The position numbers and the translations under genes were made by a program. The notes under the pieces are model-generated. The model saw nothing but the letters and a program-made list of their open reading frames with translations. It ran no database searches and was not told the origin of the DNA. Below, in pieces: positions 55,360-63,393 of a stretch of 64,000 nt of DNA. The stretch comes from CAVPTL01 sp963794415 (GTDB lineage: Bacteria; Actinomycetota; Thermoleophilia; Gaiellales; JAICJC01). Every line of letters begins with the position of its first letter. The stretch's first letter is position 1. The stretch spans positions 124,001-188,000 of the forward strand of contig CAWCDI010000001.1 of the NCBI GenBank assembly GCA_963794415.1, in the 5' to 3' direction.

Positions 55360-55679
55360 GCGCCGGCCTCGAGCGTTCTCCCGACGCTCTTGGCAAAGCT
55401 CTTCCACTCGTTGACGCGCTCGGTGAGCATCTCCTCGCCGGCCGGTGTGAGCGAGTAGACGCGGCGGCGGCGCGAATCCACCACCACCTCGGTGCTGACC
55501 AGCAGGCCGGCGCGCTCGAGGCGGTAGAGGGCGGGGTAGACCGTGCCCTCGGGCAGCTCGAAGGCGCCGTCGGAGTGCTCTGCGAGGCGCTGGATGACGG
55601 CGTAGCCGTGGGCCGGGTCGTCGTGGAGCACCGAGAGCACGAGCATGTCGAGGTGCCCCTTCAGTGATTCGGATCGCAT
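55356..55679 (-). CDS. PadR family transcriptional regulator (short form)
   Basis: This 107-residue PadR-s1 type regulator reads MRSESLKGHLDMLVLSVLHD, DPAHGYAVIQRLAEHSDGAF, LPEGTVYPALYRLERAGLLV (recognition helix) and VVDSRRRRVYSLTPAGEEML (wing). Only a short C-terminal helix follows. It is coupled to the HAAS protein and divergent from a DUF899 gene, with 52 bases between them. Confidence 0.9.
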   Translation of the reverse strand: MRSESLKGHLDMLVLSVLHDDPAHGYAVIQRLAEHSDGAFELPEGTVYPALYRLERAGLLVSTEVVVDSRRRRVYSLTPAGEEMLTERVNEWKSFAKSVGRTLEAGA

Positions 55680-55731
55680 GCGCCTAGGGTACTCGGAAAC
55701 GGAGTGACTGAATCCATCGAGGAGGTTCACA

Positions 55732-56478
55732 ATGAGTTTGCCCCAGGTCGCGTCCAGGGAGGAGTGGCTCGCCGCCCGAAAGCAGCTGCTCGAGGAGGAG
55801 AAGGCGCTCACCCGCCAGCGCGATGCGCTCAATGCCAGGCGTCGCCGGCTGCCGATGGTCGAGATCACCAAGGCGTACGAGTTCGAGGGCGCCGATGGGA
55901 AGGTGTCGCTGCTCGACATGTTCGAGGGCCGGCGCCAGCTCGAGATCACGCACTTCATGTTCGACCCCTCGTGGGACGAGGGCTGCCCGAGCTGCACCGC
56001 CGGCGCCGATGAGGTCTCGGACGGCTTTCTGCAGCACCTCGCGACGCGTGACACCACGTTCGTGATGGTCGCCCGCGCTCCGTATGAGAAGGTCGCCGCC
56101 TACCGCGAGCGGCGCGGCTGGACGTTCCCGTTCTACTCGTCGTTCGGCAGCGACTTCAACTACGACTTCCACGTCACCATGGACGAGTCGGTGACGCCGG
56201 TGGAGTACAACTATCGCGACAAGGCCGGGTTCGCGATGGCCGGCGATCCGCACTTCTTCGACGTGGATCAGCCGTTCGAGATGCCGGGCTCGAGCTTCTT
56301 CCTGCGCGACGGCGACCGCGTGTTCCACACCTACTCGGTGTTCGCGCGCGGCACCGAGATGGCGGGCGGCTCGTACTACGTGCTCGACATGACGGCGCTT
56401 GGCCGCCAGGAGGAGTGGGAGGAGCCGAAGGGCCGCGCGGACGACGCGCGCTCGGCGACCCCTAACTTCTTGACGTAG
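55732..56478 (+). CDS. DUF899 family thioredoxin-like protein
   Basis: This 248-residue protein has N-terminal helix ASREEWLAARKQLLEEEKAL and TRQRDALNARRRRLPMVEIT, then a thioredoxin-like fold with DPSWDEGCPSCTAGADEVSD (CxxC), DTTFVMVARAPYEKVAAYRE and WTFPFYSSFGSDFNYDFHVT, the DUF899 signature. The C-terminal part has GTEMAGGSYYVLDMTALGRQ. ATG 55732 follows GGAGG. Function unknown in detail; redox role likely. Confidence 0.88.
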   Translation: MSLPQVASREEWLAARKQLLEEEKALTRQRDALNARRRRLPMVEITKAYEFEGADGKVSLLDMFEGRRQLEITHFMFDPSWDEGCPSCTAGADEVSDGFLQHLATRDTTFVMVARAPYEKVAAYRERRGWTFPFYSSFGSDFNYDFHVTMDESVTPVEYNYRDKAGFAMAGDPHFFDVDQPFEMPGSSFFLRDGDRVFHTYSVFARGTEMAGGSYYVLDMTALGRQEEWEEPKGRADDARSATPNFLT

Positions 56479-56608
56479 GCGAGGTCACGGCACCGAGCTG
56501 CGGCGCGAGAGCTCCTCGAACCGGAGGCGGCTCGCCTGCTGCTTGCCCGCGACCACGTGGCCGATCTCATTTCGAGGGGTCGGCTCTCTCCCGTCGTATA
56601 GTTACGGG

Positions 56609-56908
56609 ATGGAGCCGCCTCCTCAAGGCCAGCGTCGCCGGGCGCTCAAGATCCGGGTCGGCGTCGGCCTCGTGATCGCCTCATGGCTGCCGTTTGCCCA
56701 GGCGGTCATCTACTTCGCGGGGCTCTCAGGGAGCACGGCCACGCAGGTGCGCCTTGCGATCTGGGGCGTGCAGACGGTGGTCGGGCTCATCGGCGTCGCT
56801 GTGGCGGGCGCCGAGACGATCAAGGTCGCAAAGAGCGTGGGCTGGCGGCGCGCGCCGCGGGTGGTGTGGGGCCTCTTCAGGTCTCCGAACACCCCGATCG
56901 TGGTCTAG
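56609..56908 (+). CDS. Small membrane protein (99 aa)
   Basis: From ATG 56609: MEPPPQGQRRRALKIRVGVG, helix LVIASWLPFAQAVIYFAGL, helix LAIWGVQTVVGLIGVAVAGA, then basic VAKSVGWRRAPRVVWGLFRS. TAGTTACGGGATGG just upstream could hold a -10-like element. No family recognised. Its TAG stop lies in a CTAG shared with the MFS gene. Confidence 0.6.
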   Translation: MEPPPQGQRRRALKIRVGVGLVIASWLPFAQAVIYFAGLSGSTATQVRLAIWGVQTVVGLIGVAVAGAETIKVAKSVGWRRAPRVVWGLFRSPNTPIVV

Positions 56909-58374
56909 TCGCCGGCGGTGAGCGGCTTTGCGACGTCCTCGAGCTGGCGTTTCTCGGCGTTCACGCCCAGCCAGATCTCGGTGAGCCCGCCGAGGATCAT
57001 GAGGCCGGCGCCGAGCAGGTCGCCGTAGTAGACGGTGGTGCGGTTTCCCGTTGCGATGTTATGTCCGTAGAGCCACGGGCCGGTGATGCCGCCGATACCT
57101 GTCGCCGCGGCGTAGAAGAGCGCGATCGCCATCGCGCGCGTCTCCATCGGGAAGATCTCGCTCACGGTGAGGTAGGCGGAGCTCGCGCCTGCCGAGGCGA
57201 AGAAGAAGATGCACGACCAGCCGATGGTGAGCTCGGTGGCCGAGATGTCATTCTGCTGGAACAGATAGCCAACGAAGACGAGCCCGATGCCCGAGATGAT
57301 GTACGTGAACGAGATCATCACGCGCCGGCCGATGGAGTCGAAGAGGCGGCCGAGCAGGACGGGCCCGAGGAAGTTGCCGGCAGCGAACGGCAGCAGGTAC
57401 CAGCCAATCGAGTCGCTCGGCACGTTGTAGAAGTTGGTCAGGATCAGCGCGTAGGTGAAGAAGATGGCGTTGTACAGAAACGCCTGCGTCACCATGAGCA
57501 TGAATCCCAGCACCGAGCGGCGCCAGTGCTCGCGGCCGATCGACTCGATCACCGGTGCGAAGCCGACGCTCTTGGTCTGCTTCACCTCGATGGTGCCCTC
57601 GGGCTCGGGCAGGTCGCCGTCGATGGACTTATCGACGCGCTCCTCGATGTCGGAGACGATGTCCTCGGCCTCGTCGGCGCGGCCGTGGGTCATCAGCCAG
57701 CGCGGGCTCTCGGGCAGGAACTGGCGGATCAGGAGCACTCCCAGAGCCAGCACCGCGCCGATGCCGAAGCCCACGCGCCAGCCTGTGTCCACCGCGAAGT
57801 GCGATGGGTTCAGGAGGTAGATGGAGGCCGCCGCGCCGATCGCCGTGCCCACCCAGTAGGAGCCGTTGATGGCCAGATCCGTCCAGCCGCGCACCCGGGC
57901 GGGGATCAGCTCATCGATGGCGGAGTTGATGGCCGAGTACTCACCGCCGATGCCCGCGCCGGTGAAGAACCGCGCAATCGCAAAGGTCGTGAAGCTATCG
58001 GTGAAGGCGGTGCTGCTGGTGGCGATCACGTAGAGGCCGAGCGTGATCATGAAGAGCTTTCGCCGGCCGAACCTATCGGTGAGGTAGCCGAAGAAGAGCG
58101 CGCCGGTGACCGAGCCCGCCACGTAGATCGAGCCTGCCAGGCCGACCTGCGACGGGGTGAGCGCGAGCGTTGAGGTCTTCTCGAGCTGGCCCGATATCGC
58201 GCCGACGATTGTTACCTCGAGGCCGTCGAGAATCCAGACAGCGCCGAGCGCGAACACCACGAGCCAGTGCCAGTGGGCCCAGGGCAGACGGTCGAGCCGG
58301 GCAGGGACATCGGTCTCGACGACGTTATCGGAGGCGGTGCGCCGAGGCGGACCCCACGAGCCAGCAACTTTCAT
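56905..58374 (-). CDS. MFS transporter (sugar porter-like)
   Basis: This 489-residue transporter has twelve helices. Motif A is FFGYLTDRFGRRKLFMITLG, helix 4 carries FTGAGIGGEYSAINSAIDEL, and LPESPRWLMTHGRADEAEDI is the sugar-porter PESPR signature at the start of the middle loop. The second half has LLGRLFDSIGRRVMISF and YLTVSEIFPMETRAMAIALF (PETKG-like position). Substrate unknown; metabolite:H+ symport is typical. Confidence 0.88.
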   Translation of the reverse strand: MKVAGSWGPPRRTASDNVVETDVPARLDRLPWAHWHWLVVFALGAVWILDGLEVTIVGAISGQLEKTSTLALTPSQVGLAGSIYVAGSVTGALFFGYLTDRFGRRKLFMITLGLYVIATSSTAFTDSFTTFAIARFFTGAGIGGEYSAINSAIDELIPARVRGWTDLAINGSYWVGTAIGAAASIYLLNPSHFAVDTGWRVGFGIGAVLALGVLLIRQFLPESPRWLMTHGRADEAEDIVSDIEERVDKSIDGDLPEPEGTIEVKQTKSVGFAPVIESIGREHWRRSVLGFMLMVTQAFLYNAIFFTYALILTNFYNVPSDSIGWYLLPFAAGNFLGPVLLGRLFDSIGRRVMISFTYIISGIGLVFVGYLFQQNDISATELTIGWSCIFFFASAGASSAYLTVSEIFPMETRAMAIALFYAAATGIGGITGPWLYGHNIATGNRTTVYYGDLLGAGLMILGGLTEIWLGVNAEKRQLEDVAKPLTAGD

Positions 58375-58585
58375 AGCGGCTGGATGTTTCCCGCACCGTC
58401 GTCGCTATAAACACGAGTTCCAGCCCTAGCGGATCAGACCGCCCATCGGAGGGTACTTTGGCGTGTTTTGGCGGTTCTCGTAGAACGTCGGGCCGATTCC
58501 GTCGGCGTTAGGAGTGCATCAACCCGCTCCGGGGGACGAAAGCCGTGGACACCGAGAACCCCGGTCGCAAAGAAGAAGACTCTGG

Positions 58586-58933
58586 CTATTCGGGGTCGCG
58601 TAGCTCGTCAGCGGCAGCCAGCGCCTCACCAATGAGGTCGGGTTGAAGCGAGACGATCATCTCGTCGGCGTCCCATCGCCCGCTGTTTTCGATCGTGAGT
58701 CCGATCAGGCTAAAGGCGGCCGCGCGGTGTCGGTACGTGTACTGCTCGTAGTTCTCGGTGGCGGTGGACTCGGTCTCGTAATCTCCGCGCCACGTGGCGA
58801 GAGCCGCCTCTGCCAGTGCGCGTGGAAGACGTACTTCGATGCTCGGGAAATCCTGCCTCTCAAGCTCCGCGCCGATCTTGGCGAGCAGGCGCGCCTCCTC
58901 ACGGTAAACGGCTTGCCACTTCGACTCGTCCAT
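58586..58933 (-). CDS. Hypothetical protein (115 aa)
   Basis: Starts MDESKWQAVYREEARLLAKI, then GAELERQDFPSIEVRLPRAL, AEAALATWRGDYETESTATE, RHRAAAFSLIGLTIENSGRW and DADEMIVSLQPDLIGEALAA. It is a soluble alpha/beta protein. No family recognised. The 211 bases between it and the divergent-end MFS start hold no convincing gene. Confidence 0.6.
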   Translation of the reverse strand: MDESKWQAVYREEARLLAKIGAELERQDFPSIEVRLPRALAEAALATWRGDYETESTATENYEQYTYRHRAAAFSLIGLTIENSGRWDADEMIVSLQPDLIGEALAAADELRDPE

Positions 58934-59160
58934 GGCCAGATCCTAGCCGTGGTGCTCGTATTTCGACGTGCGCCACAGCGTGCTGCCCGGGGAGCTTGAG
59001 CGTCCGCCGCTCCACTGTTATCGCGTGCTCATCGTCGAAGTGCCGCTGTGACAGCGACGGCCGCCGACTGCTCGCGAGATTGGCCTTCAGGAGGGGTTCG
59101 AGCCTTTCACCTTGCGTGGTGACGCTGCAATCCCCACGCTGGCGAAGACCCTTGGGGCGG

Positions 59161-59565
59161 TTAGCCGTCGCCGAACTTCTTGAGTGCAGCTTGGCATTGT
59201 TTCCGCACTGCGGCATCCACCGCTTTGGAGGTGGGCAAAGTCACGTTGCGGCTCTTGAGGAACGCGAGATTCTGGGCGGTGTTCCAACTGCTATGCCAGA
59301 GCACGACGATTTCGGCTGGGTCGGCGCAGGTGGATTGGGCTGCGGTCGCGGTGGTGATGTTGGGCTTGAGCAGTTGGGATGCAGCTTGCTCGGCGCTGAT
59401 CATGCAGTTCTGCATCTTGGCGAACGACGGACTGCAAGATGTTGTCGCAGCGTGGGTGGTGGTAGACGCTGAATCGCTGGTGGTGGCCGATGACGAGCCG
59501 CATCCACTAAGCAGAGCAGCGCACGCGGCGAGGGGGCCCACGAGTCGGAGGAGTTGGAACCGCAT
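59161..59565 (-). CDS. Small lipoprotein (134 aa)
   Basis: ATG 59565: MRFQLLRLVGPLAACAALLS with lipobox LLSGC, then a Ser/Thr/Ala linker. The mature part is CSPSFAKMQNCMISAEQAAS, AAQSTCADPAEIVVLWHSSW and VDAAVRKQCQAALKKFGDG, with several Cys that could form disulfides. Function unknown. The 227 bases to the next upstream minus-strand gene at 58933 show no clear feature. Confidence 0.62.
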   Translation of the reverse strand: MRFQLLRLVGPLAACAALLSGCGSSSATTSDSASTTTHAATTSCSPSFAKMQNCMISAEQAASQLLKPNITTATAAQSTCADPAEIVVLWHSSWNTAQNLAFLKSRNVTLPTSKAVDAAVRKQCQAALKKFGDG

Positions 59566-59673
59566 CGGGGTGACTCTATCGGCCCGTCGCTGCTGTGAGA
59601 TGAGTAGTTCGTCACTCACGGCACTCGGGAAGTGGGCAACCTCGCGGGTACTTTTGCTCGCTCGAAACACGAG

Positions 59674-59704
59674 TGAATAGCCGGTGCCTGGCACCGTCTA
59701 TTCA
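59674..59704. repeat. Dispersed palindrome, 31 bases, overlapping a stop codon
   Basis: TGAATA-x-CCGGTGCC-T-GGCACCG-xx-TATTCA. Its right end TCA is the reverse complement of the TGA stop of the minus-strand gene at 59702, the same arrangement as the copy at 45438. Confidence 0.8.
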
Positions 59705-60211
59705 GCGTTTGGACGTCAGCTGCTTCAGCTCGCGCGCGATCACCTTGCGTGAGGTGTCGGCGATGGCCTGCACGCGGTTGTCCTTGGCCGACACGGCTGC
59801 GAGGTCGGCCGTCGCCGAGCCCACCCGCGTCAGCACCTTGCGGTTGCGCTCGTCAGCCATCCAAACGACCGCACCGACGGTCGCCTGGCGCACGAACGGG
59901 TTCTTCATGATCTTCATGCGCCCGAGCATGACCTCGGCGATGATCACCTGGCCCGCCTGTGTCTGCGCCACCCGGCCCACGGCGCGCATCGCATCCTTCA
60001 TCTGCCCCAGCGCGTACTGCTTGCGCGCCTCGCGCGCAGCATCCACCTCGGAGTCGGCGTAGTACACCAGCGCCTGGCCGCTCTCGCTGCCCATCTCCAT
60101 CACCACGGCGTGGTAGCCGATGCCGTGGGGCTTGATCCAGAGCTCCTTCTTGCGCCGGCCAAACCACTCCCGGATGCTCTCGATCTCCTCTTCTGGCTCA
60201 ACCCATGGCAT
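59702..60211 (-). CDS. Hypothetical protein (169 aa)
   Basis: From ATG 60211: MPWVEPEEEIESIREWFGRR, KKELWIKPHGIGYHAVVMEM, QALVYYADSEVDAAREARKQ, YALGQMKDAMRAVGRVAQTQ and AVVWMADERNRKVLTRVGSA. It is soluble and basic at the C-terminus with long helices. No family recognised. It is divergent from the SpoIIE gene. Confidence 0.6.
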   Translation of the reverse strand: MPWVEPEEEIESIREWFGRRKKELWIKPHGIGYHAVVMEMGSESGQALVYYADSEVDAAREARKQYALGQMKDAMRAVGRVAQTQAGQVIIAEVMLGRMKIMKNPFVRQATVGAVVWMADERNRKVLTRVGSATADLAAVSAKDNRVQAIADTSRKVIARELKQLTSKR

Positions 60212-60251
60212 ATCCGAAGGATAGCCAGCCGATCGCGGTACGATCTGTGGT

Positions 60252-62054
60252 CTGAGCGAGCTCCTCACATTCCAGTCGCGACTGGCCGGGCTGCAGGCAC
60301 TGACCGCGGCGCTGTCGGCATCGATCACGAAGGACGAGGTCTCGAACGTCATCGTGAACCACGCGCGCGCGCTGCTCGACGCCGACACCGTGATGGCATC
60401 GCTCATCTCCGACGACGGGGAGTACCTCGAGTCGATCGCGATGGTGGGCTACTCGCAGCGCCTGGAGCGCGAGTGGGGGCGGTTTGCCCGCACCCCGCCG
60501 AGCCCGATGAGCGACGCCATCAAGATCGACGGCATGATCACCATCGAGTCCGACGACGAGGCCCGCGCGCGGTACCCCCTCATGCCCGATGCAGCCGGGC
60601 AGTCGATCGCGTGCGTGCCTATCCACGGCCGCGGCGGAACGGTCATCGGCGGCCTGGGCTTCCGGTTTGCCGGCGGCCGGCGGCTGGACAGCAACGAGCG
60701 CGACCTGCTCCTCACCGTGGGGGAGCTGTGCGGCCAGGCACTCGACCGCGCGCAGCTCTACGAGGCCGGCGAGGCCGAGCGCCGCCGGCTGCAGAAGCTC
60801 ATGGACCAGGCACGGTTCCTGGCCGACGCCACCGATCTGCTCACCCAGTCGCTCGACGCCCACACCACGCTTCGGCGGCTCGCGCACCTCACCGTGCCGG
60901 CGCTGGCCGACTGGTGCACGGTCTACATGCGGGAGGGCGACGAGATCCGGCTGGTGGCGATGTCGCACACCGACCCGTCGCGGATCGCGCTCGCCGAGGA
61001 GTTCAACGAGCGCTACCCCATCGACATCGAGTCGAGCGCGGGCGCGGCCGGGGTGATCCGCTCGGGCGTCTCCCAGCTTACGCCGGTCATCACCCGCGAG
61101 ATGCTCGAGGAGGCCGCGCCGGACGACGAGTTCGTGCGGATCGTGGCCGATGAGCTGCGGCTGCACTCCGTGCTCACCGTCCCGATGCGGGCGCGCGGCG
61201 AGACCTTCGGGGCGCTGGTGCTGATATGGGCCGAGACCCACCGCGAGTTCACCGAGGACGACGTCGCATTCGCTGAGGACTTCGCGACCCACGCCGCGCT
61301 GGCCGTTGACAACGCCCGGCTCTTCACCGAGGTCTCGACCATCGCCGACACGCTGCAGCGAAGCCTCCTGCCCGTGAAGCTCCCCGAGATCGAGGGCTTC
61401 CAGGTCGCTGCCCGCTACCGGCCGGCGGCGGCAAGCCGGGTGGGCGGTGACTTCTACGACCTCTGGAAGATCGGCGAGGACACCTACGGCGTTGCGATCG
61501 GCGACGTCGTGGGGAAGGGGGCTGCGGCGGCCGCGCTCACGGCGCTCTGCCGCCACACCACCCGCACTGCGTCGCTCGCGCTCCCGGACCACGCGCCGGG
61601 CGCCGTGCTCGAGCAGCTGAACAACGGCATCCTCAACCGCTCGTCGCCGGGGAGCTTCTGCACGGCCGTCTACGCGCTGCTCGAGCGCACGCCGGTCGGC
61701 GCCGAGGTGGTGATCGCCGCCGGCGGCCACCCGCGGCCGTTTCTGCTGCGCGCCGACGGCTCGGTCGATCATCCCGGCGAGAGCGGCACCCTGCTGGGGG
61801 CCTTCCCCGAGATCGAGACCCACGAGTATCCGGTCGCGCTCGAGCCCGGCGACACGCTCGTCTTCTGGACGGACGGCATCACCGAGCGGCGAAACGGCGG
61901 CGAGCTCTATGGCGAGGAGCGGCTTGCCGAGCTCCTGCGATCGCTCGCCGGCGAGGGTGTCGAGCAGCTCGCCGAGCGGATCCTGGACGACGTGCTGGCG
62001 TTCTCCGAGGCCGACGTGCAGGACGACATCGCGCTGGTCATCCTGCAGGCTTGA
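60252..62054 (+). CDS. GAF-GAF-SpoIIE (PP2C-type) serine phosphatase
   Basis: The protein has two GAF domains (about 25-175, VNHARALLDADTVMASLISD; and 195-370, FLADATDLLTQSLDAHTTLR) and a C-terminal SpoIIE/PP2C domain: SLLPVKLPEIEGFQVAARYR, RVGGDFYDLWKIGEDTYGVA, IGDVVGKGAAAAALTALCRH and ADVQDDIALVIL (metal Asp). Such RsbU-like phosphatases feed partner-switching control of sigma factors. No ATG exists at the needed place. GTG 60354 cuts into the first GAF, so CTG 60252 or another rare start is likely. It overlaps the opposing oxidoreductase by 17 bases. Confidence 0.85.
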   Translation: MSELLTFQSRLAGLQALTAALSASITKDEVSNVIVNHARALLDADTVMASLISDDGEYLESIAMVGYSQRLEREWGRFARTPPSPMSDAIKIDGMITIESDDEARARYPLMPDAAGQSIACVPIHGRGGTVIGGLGFRFAGGRRLDSNERDLLLTVGELCGQALDRAQLYEAGEAERRRLQKLMDQARFLADATDLLTQSLDAHTTLRRLAHLTVPALADWCTVYMREGDEIRLVAMSHTDPSRIALAEEFNERYPIDIESSAGAAGVIRSGVSQLTPVITREMLEEAAPDDEFVRIVADELRLHSVLTVPMRARGETFGALVLIWAETHREFTEDDVAFAEDFATHAALAVDNARLFTEVSTIADTLQRSLLPVKLPEIEGFQVAARYRPAAASRVGGDFYDLWKIGEDTYGVAIGDVVGKGAAAAALTALCRHTTRTASLALPDHAPGAVLEQLNNGILNRSSPGSFCTAVYALLERTPVGAEVVIAAGGHPRPFLLRADGSVDHPGESGTLLGAFPEIETHEYPVALEPGDTLVFWTDGITERRNGGELYGEERLAELLRSLAGEGVEQLAERILDDVLAFSEADVQDDIALVILQA

Positions 62055-63393
62055 GGGCGCGCACGGCCTTCGGCAGGGCCTCGCCGAAGGTCGGAAACTG
62101 CATCGGCGTGTTCACGAGCGTCTCGACCGGCGCGCGCAGCTGGATCGCCATCACGGCCGCGCCGATGTACTCCGAGGCGAGCGGCCCAACCGCCACCGCG
62201 CCCACCAGCGTGCTGGTCGCGAGGTCGCAGAGCACTGTCATGAAGCCGGTCTTGCCTGTGCCGTACGTGCCGGGGCGCGAGAGGTCTGCGACCTGCGCGG
62301 TGCCGATCGCGACCTTCATCTGCTGCTCCTTGCACTGGCTCATGGTGAGGCCGACCGACGCCACCTCCGGGTCGGTGAACACCGTGCGCGGCATCGCGCG
62401 GTAGTCGGCCACGCGCGGCGATCCGAGGATGCCCGCGGCCACCAGCTCGCCCTGATAGTGGGCGACGTGGGTGAACGGCATGACCGAGGTGACGTCGCCG
62501 GCCGCCCACACGTGGTCGCCCGCGCGGCAGTGCTCGTCAACGTCGATGCCACCCGACTCGCCCGGCGTGATGCCGATCTCCTCGAGGCCGAGGTCGTCGA
62601 TCCGCGGCGTCCGGCCCAGCGCGAGGATCAGCCTCTGGGCCTCGAACTGCGCGCCGTTTTGGAGCTCGACCCCGACGCCCTCGGCAGTCCTCTCGACGCG
62701 GGTCGCCTCGGAGCCGAGCTGCACGTCGATGCCCTCCTCGGTGAACACTCGCTCCACCACCTTGCCGGCGTCGGCGTCCTCGCCCGCGCAGAGCTGACTG
62801 CCGCTCTCGATGAGGGTCACGCCGCAGCCGAGGCGGCGCAGCATCTGGGCGGTCTCCATGCCCACCGGGCCGCCGCCGAGGACGATCGCATCGCGCGGGG
62901 GCCGGGCCATGCCGGTCACCTCGCGGGTCGTCCACGCGTCCACCTGCTCGAGGCCGGCGATCGGCGGGATGAGCGGCACGGTGCCGGTAGCGATCACCAG
63001 ATCCTTGTAGGCGATCTCCTCGCCGCCCACCGAGATGCGGCCGGGCCGCACGATCGTGGCGGCGCCGCGCACCAGCTTCGCACCGTTTTGCTGCACGTGG
63101 GAGGCCTTCTCGGAGTCGTCGAGGTGCGAGATGATCTTGTCGCGGTAGGCGGCGATCACGTCCCACTCCTCCTCGGCCGGGATCAGCCCGGGGAAGCGTC
63201 GCGCGTCGGCCTGGATCTCGCCCGGGCGAAGGAGCGTCTTTGACGGCATGCATGCCCAGTACGGGCACTCGCCCCCCACCAGCTCGCGCTCGGCCAGCAC
63301 CACGCTTCGGCCCGATCCGGCCAGGCCGGCGACCACCGACTCACCCGCCGGGCCACCCCCGAGGATCGCGACGTCGAAGCGCTCAGCCGGCAT
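62038..63393 (-). CDS. FAD-dependent pyridine nucleotide-disulfide oxidoreductase (dihydrolipoyl dehydrogenase family)
   Basis: This 451-residue flavoprotein has FAD site FDVAILGGGPAGESVVAGLA, redox pair C43-x4-C48 in GGECPYWACMPSKTLL, NAD(P) site AIVLGGGPVGMETAQMLRRL and second FAD motif HVWAAGDVTSVMPFTHVAHY. The C-terminal dimer motif reads PMQFPTFGEALPKA, where the usual catalytic His (HPTxSE) is Phe, so lipoamide activity is doubtful. ATG 63393 is used. Eleven bases overlap with the upstream decarboxylase suggest an operon. Confidence 0.87.
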   Translation of the reverse strand: MPAERFDVAILGGGPAGESVVAGLAGSGRSVVLAERELVGGECPYWACMPSKTLLRPGEIQADARRFPGLIPAEEEWDVIAAYRDKIISHLDDSEKASHVQQNGAKLVRGAATIVRPGRISVGGEEIAYKDLVIATGTVPLIPPIAGLEQVDAWTTREVTGMARPPRDAIVLGGGPVGMETAQMLRRLGCGVTLIESGSQLCAGEDADAGKVVERVFTEEGIDVQLGSEATRVERTAEGVGVELQNGAQFEAQRLILALGRTPRIDDLGLEEIGITPGESGGIDVDEHCRAGDHVWAAGDVTSVMPFTHVAHYQGELVAAGILGSPRVADYRAMPRTVFTDPEVASVGLTMSQCKEQQMKVAIGTAQVADLSRPGTYGTGKTGFMTVLCDLATSTLVGAVAVGPLASEYIGAAVMAIQLRAPVETLVNTPMQFPTFGEALPKAVRALKPAG

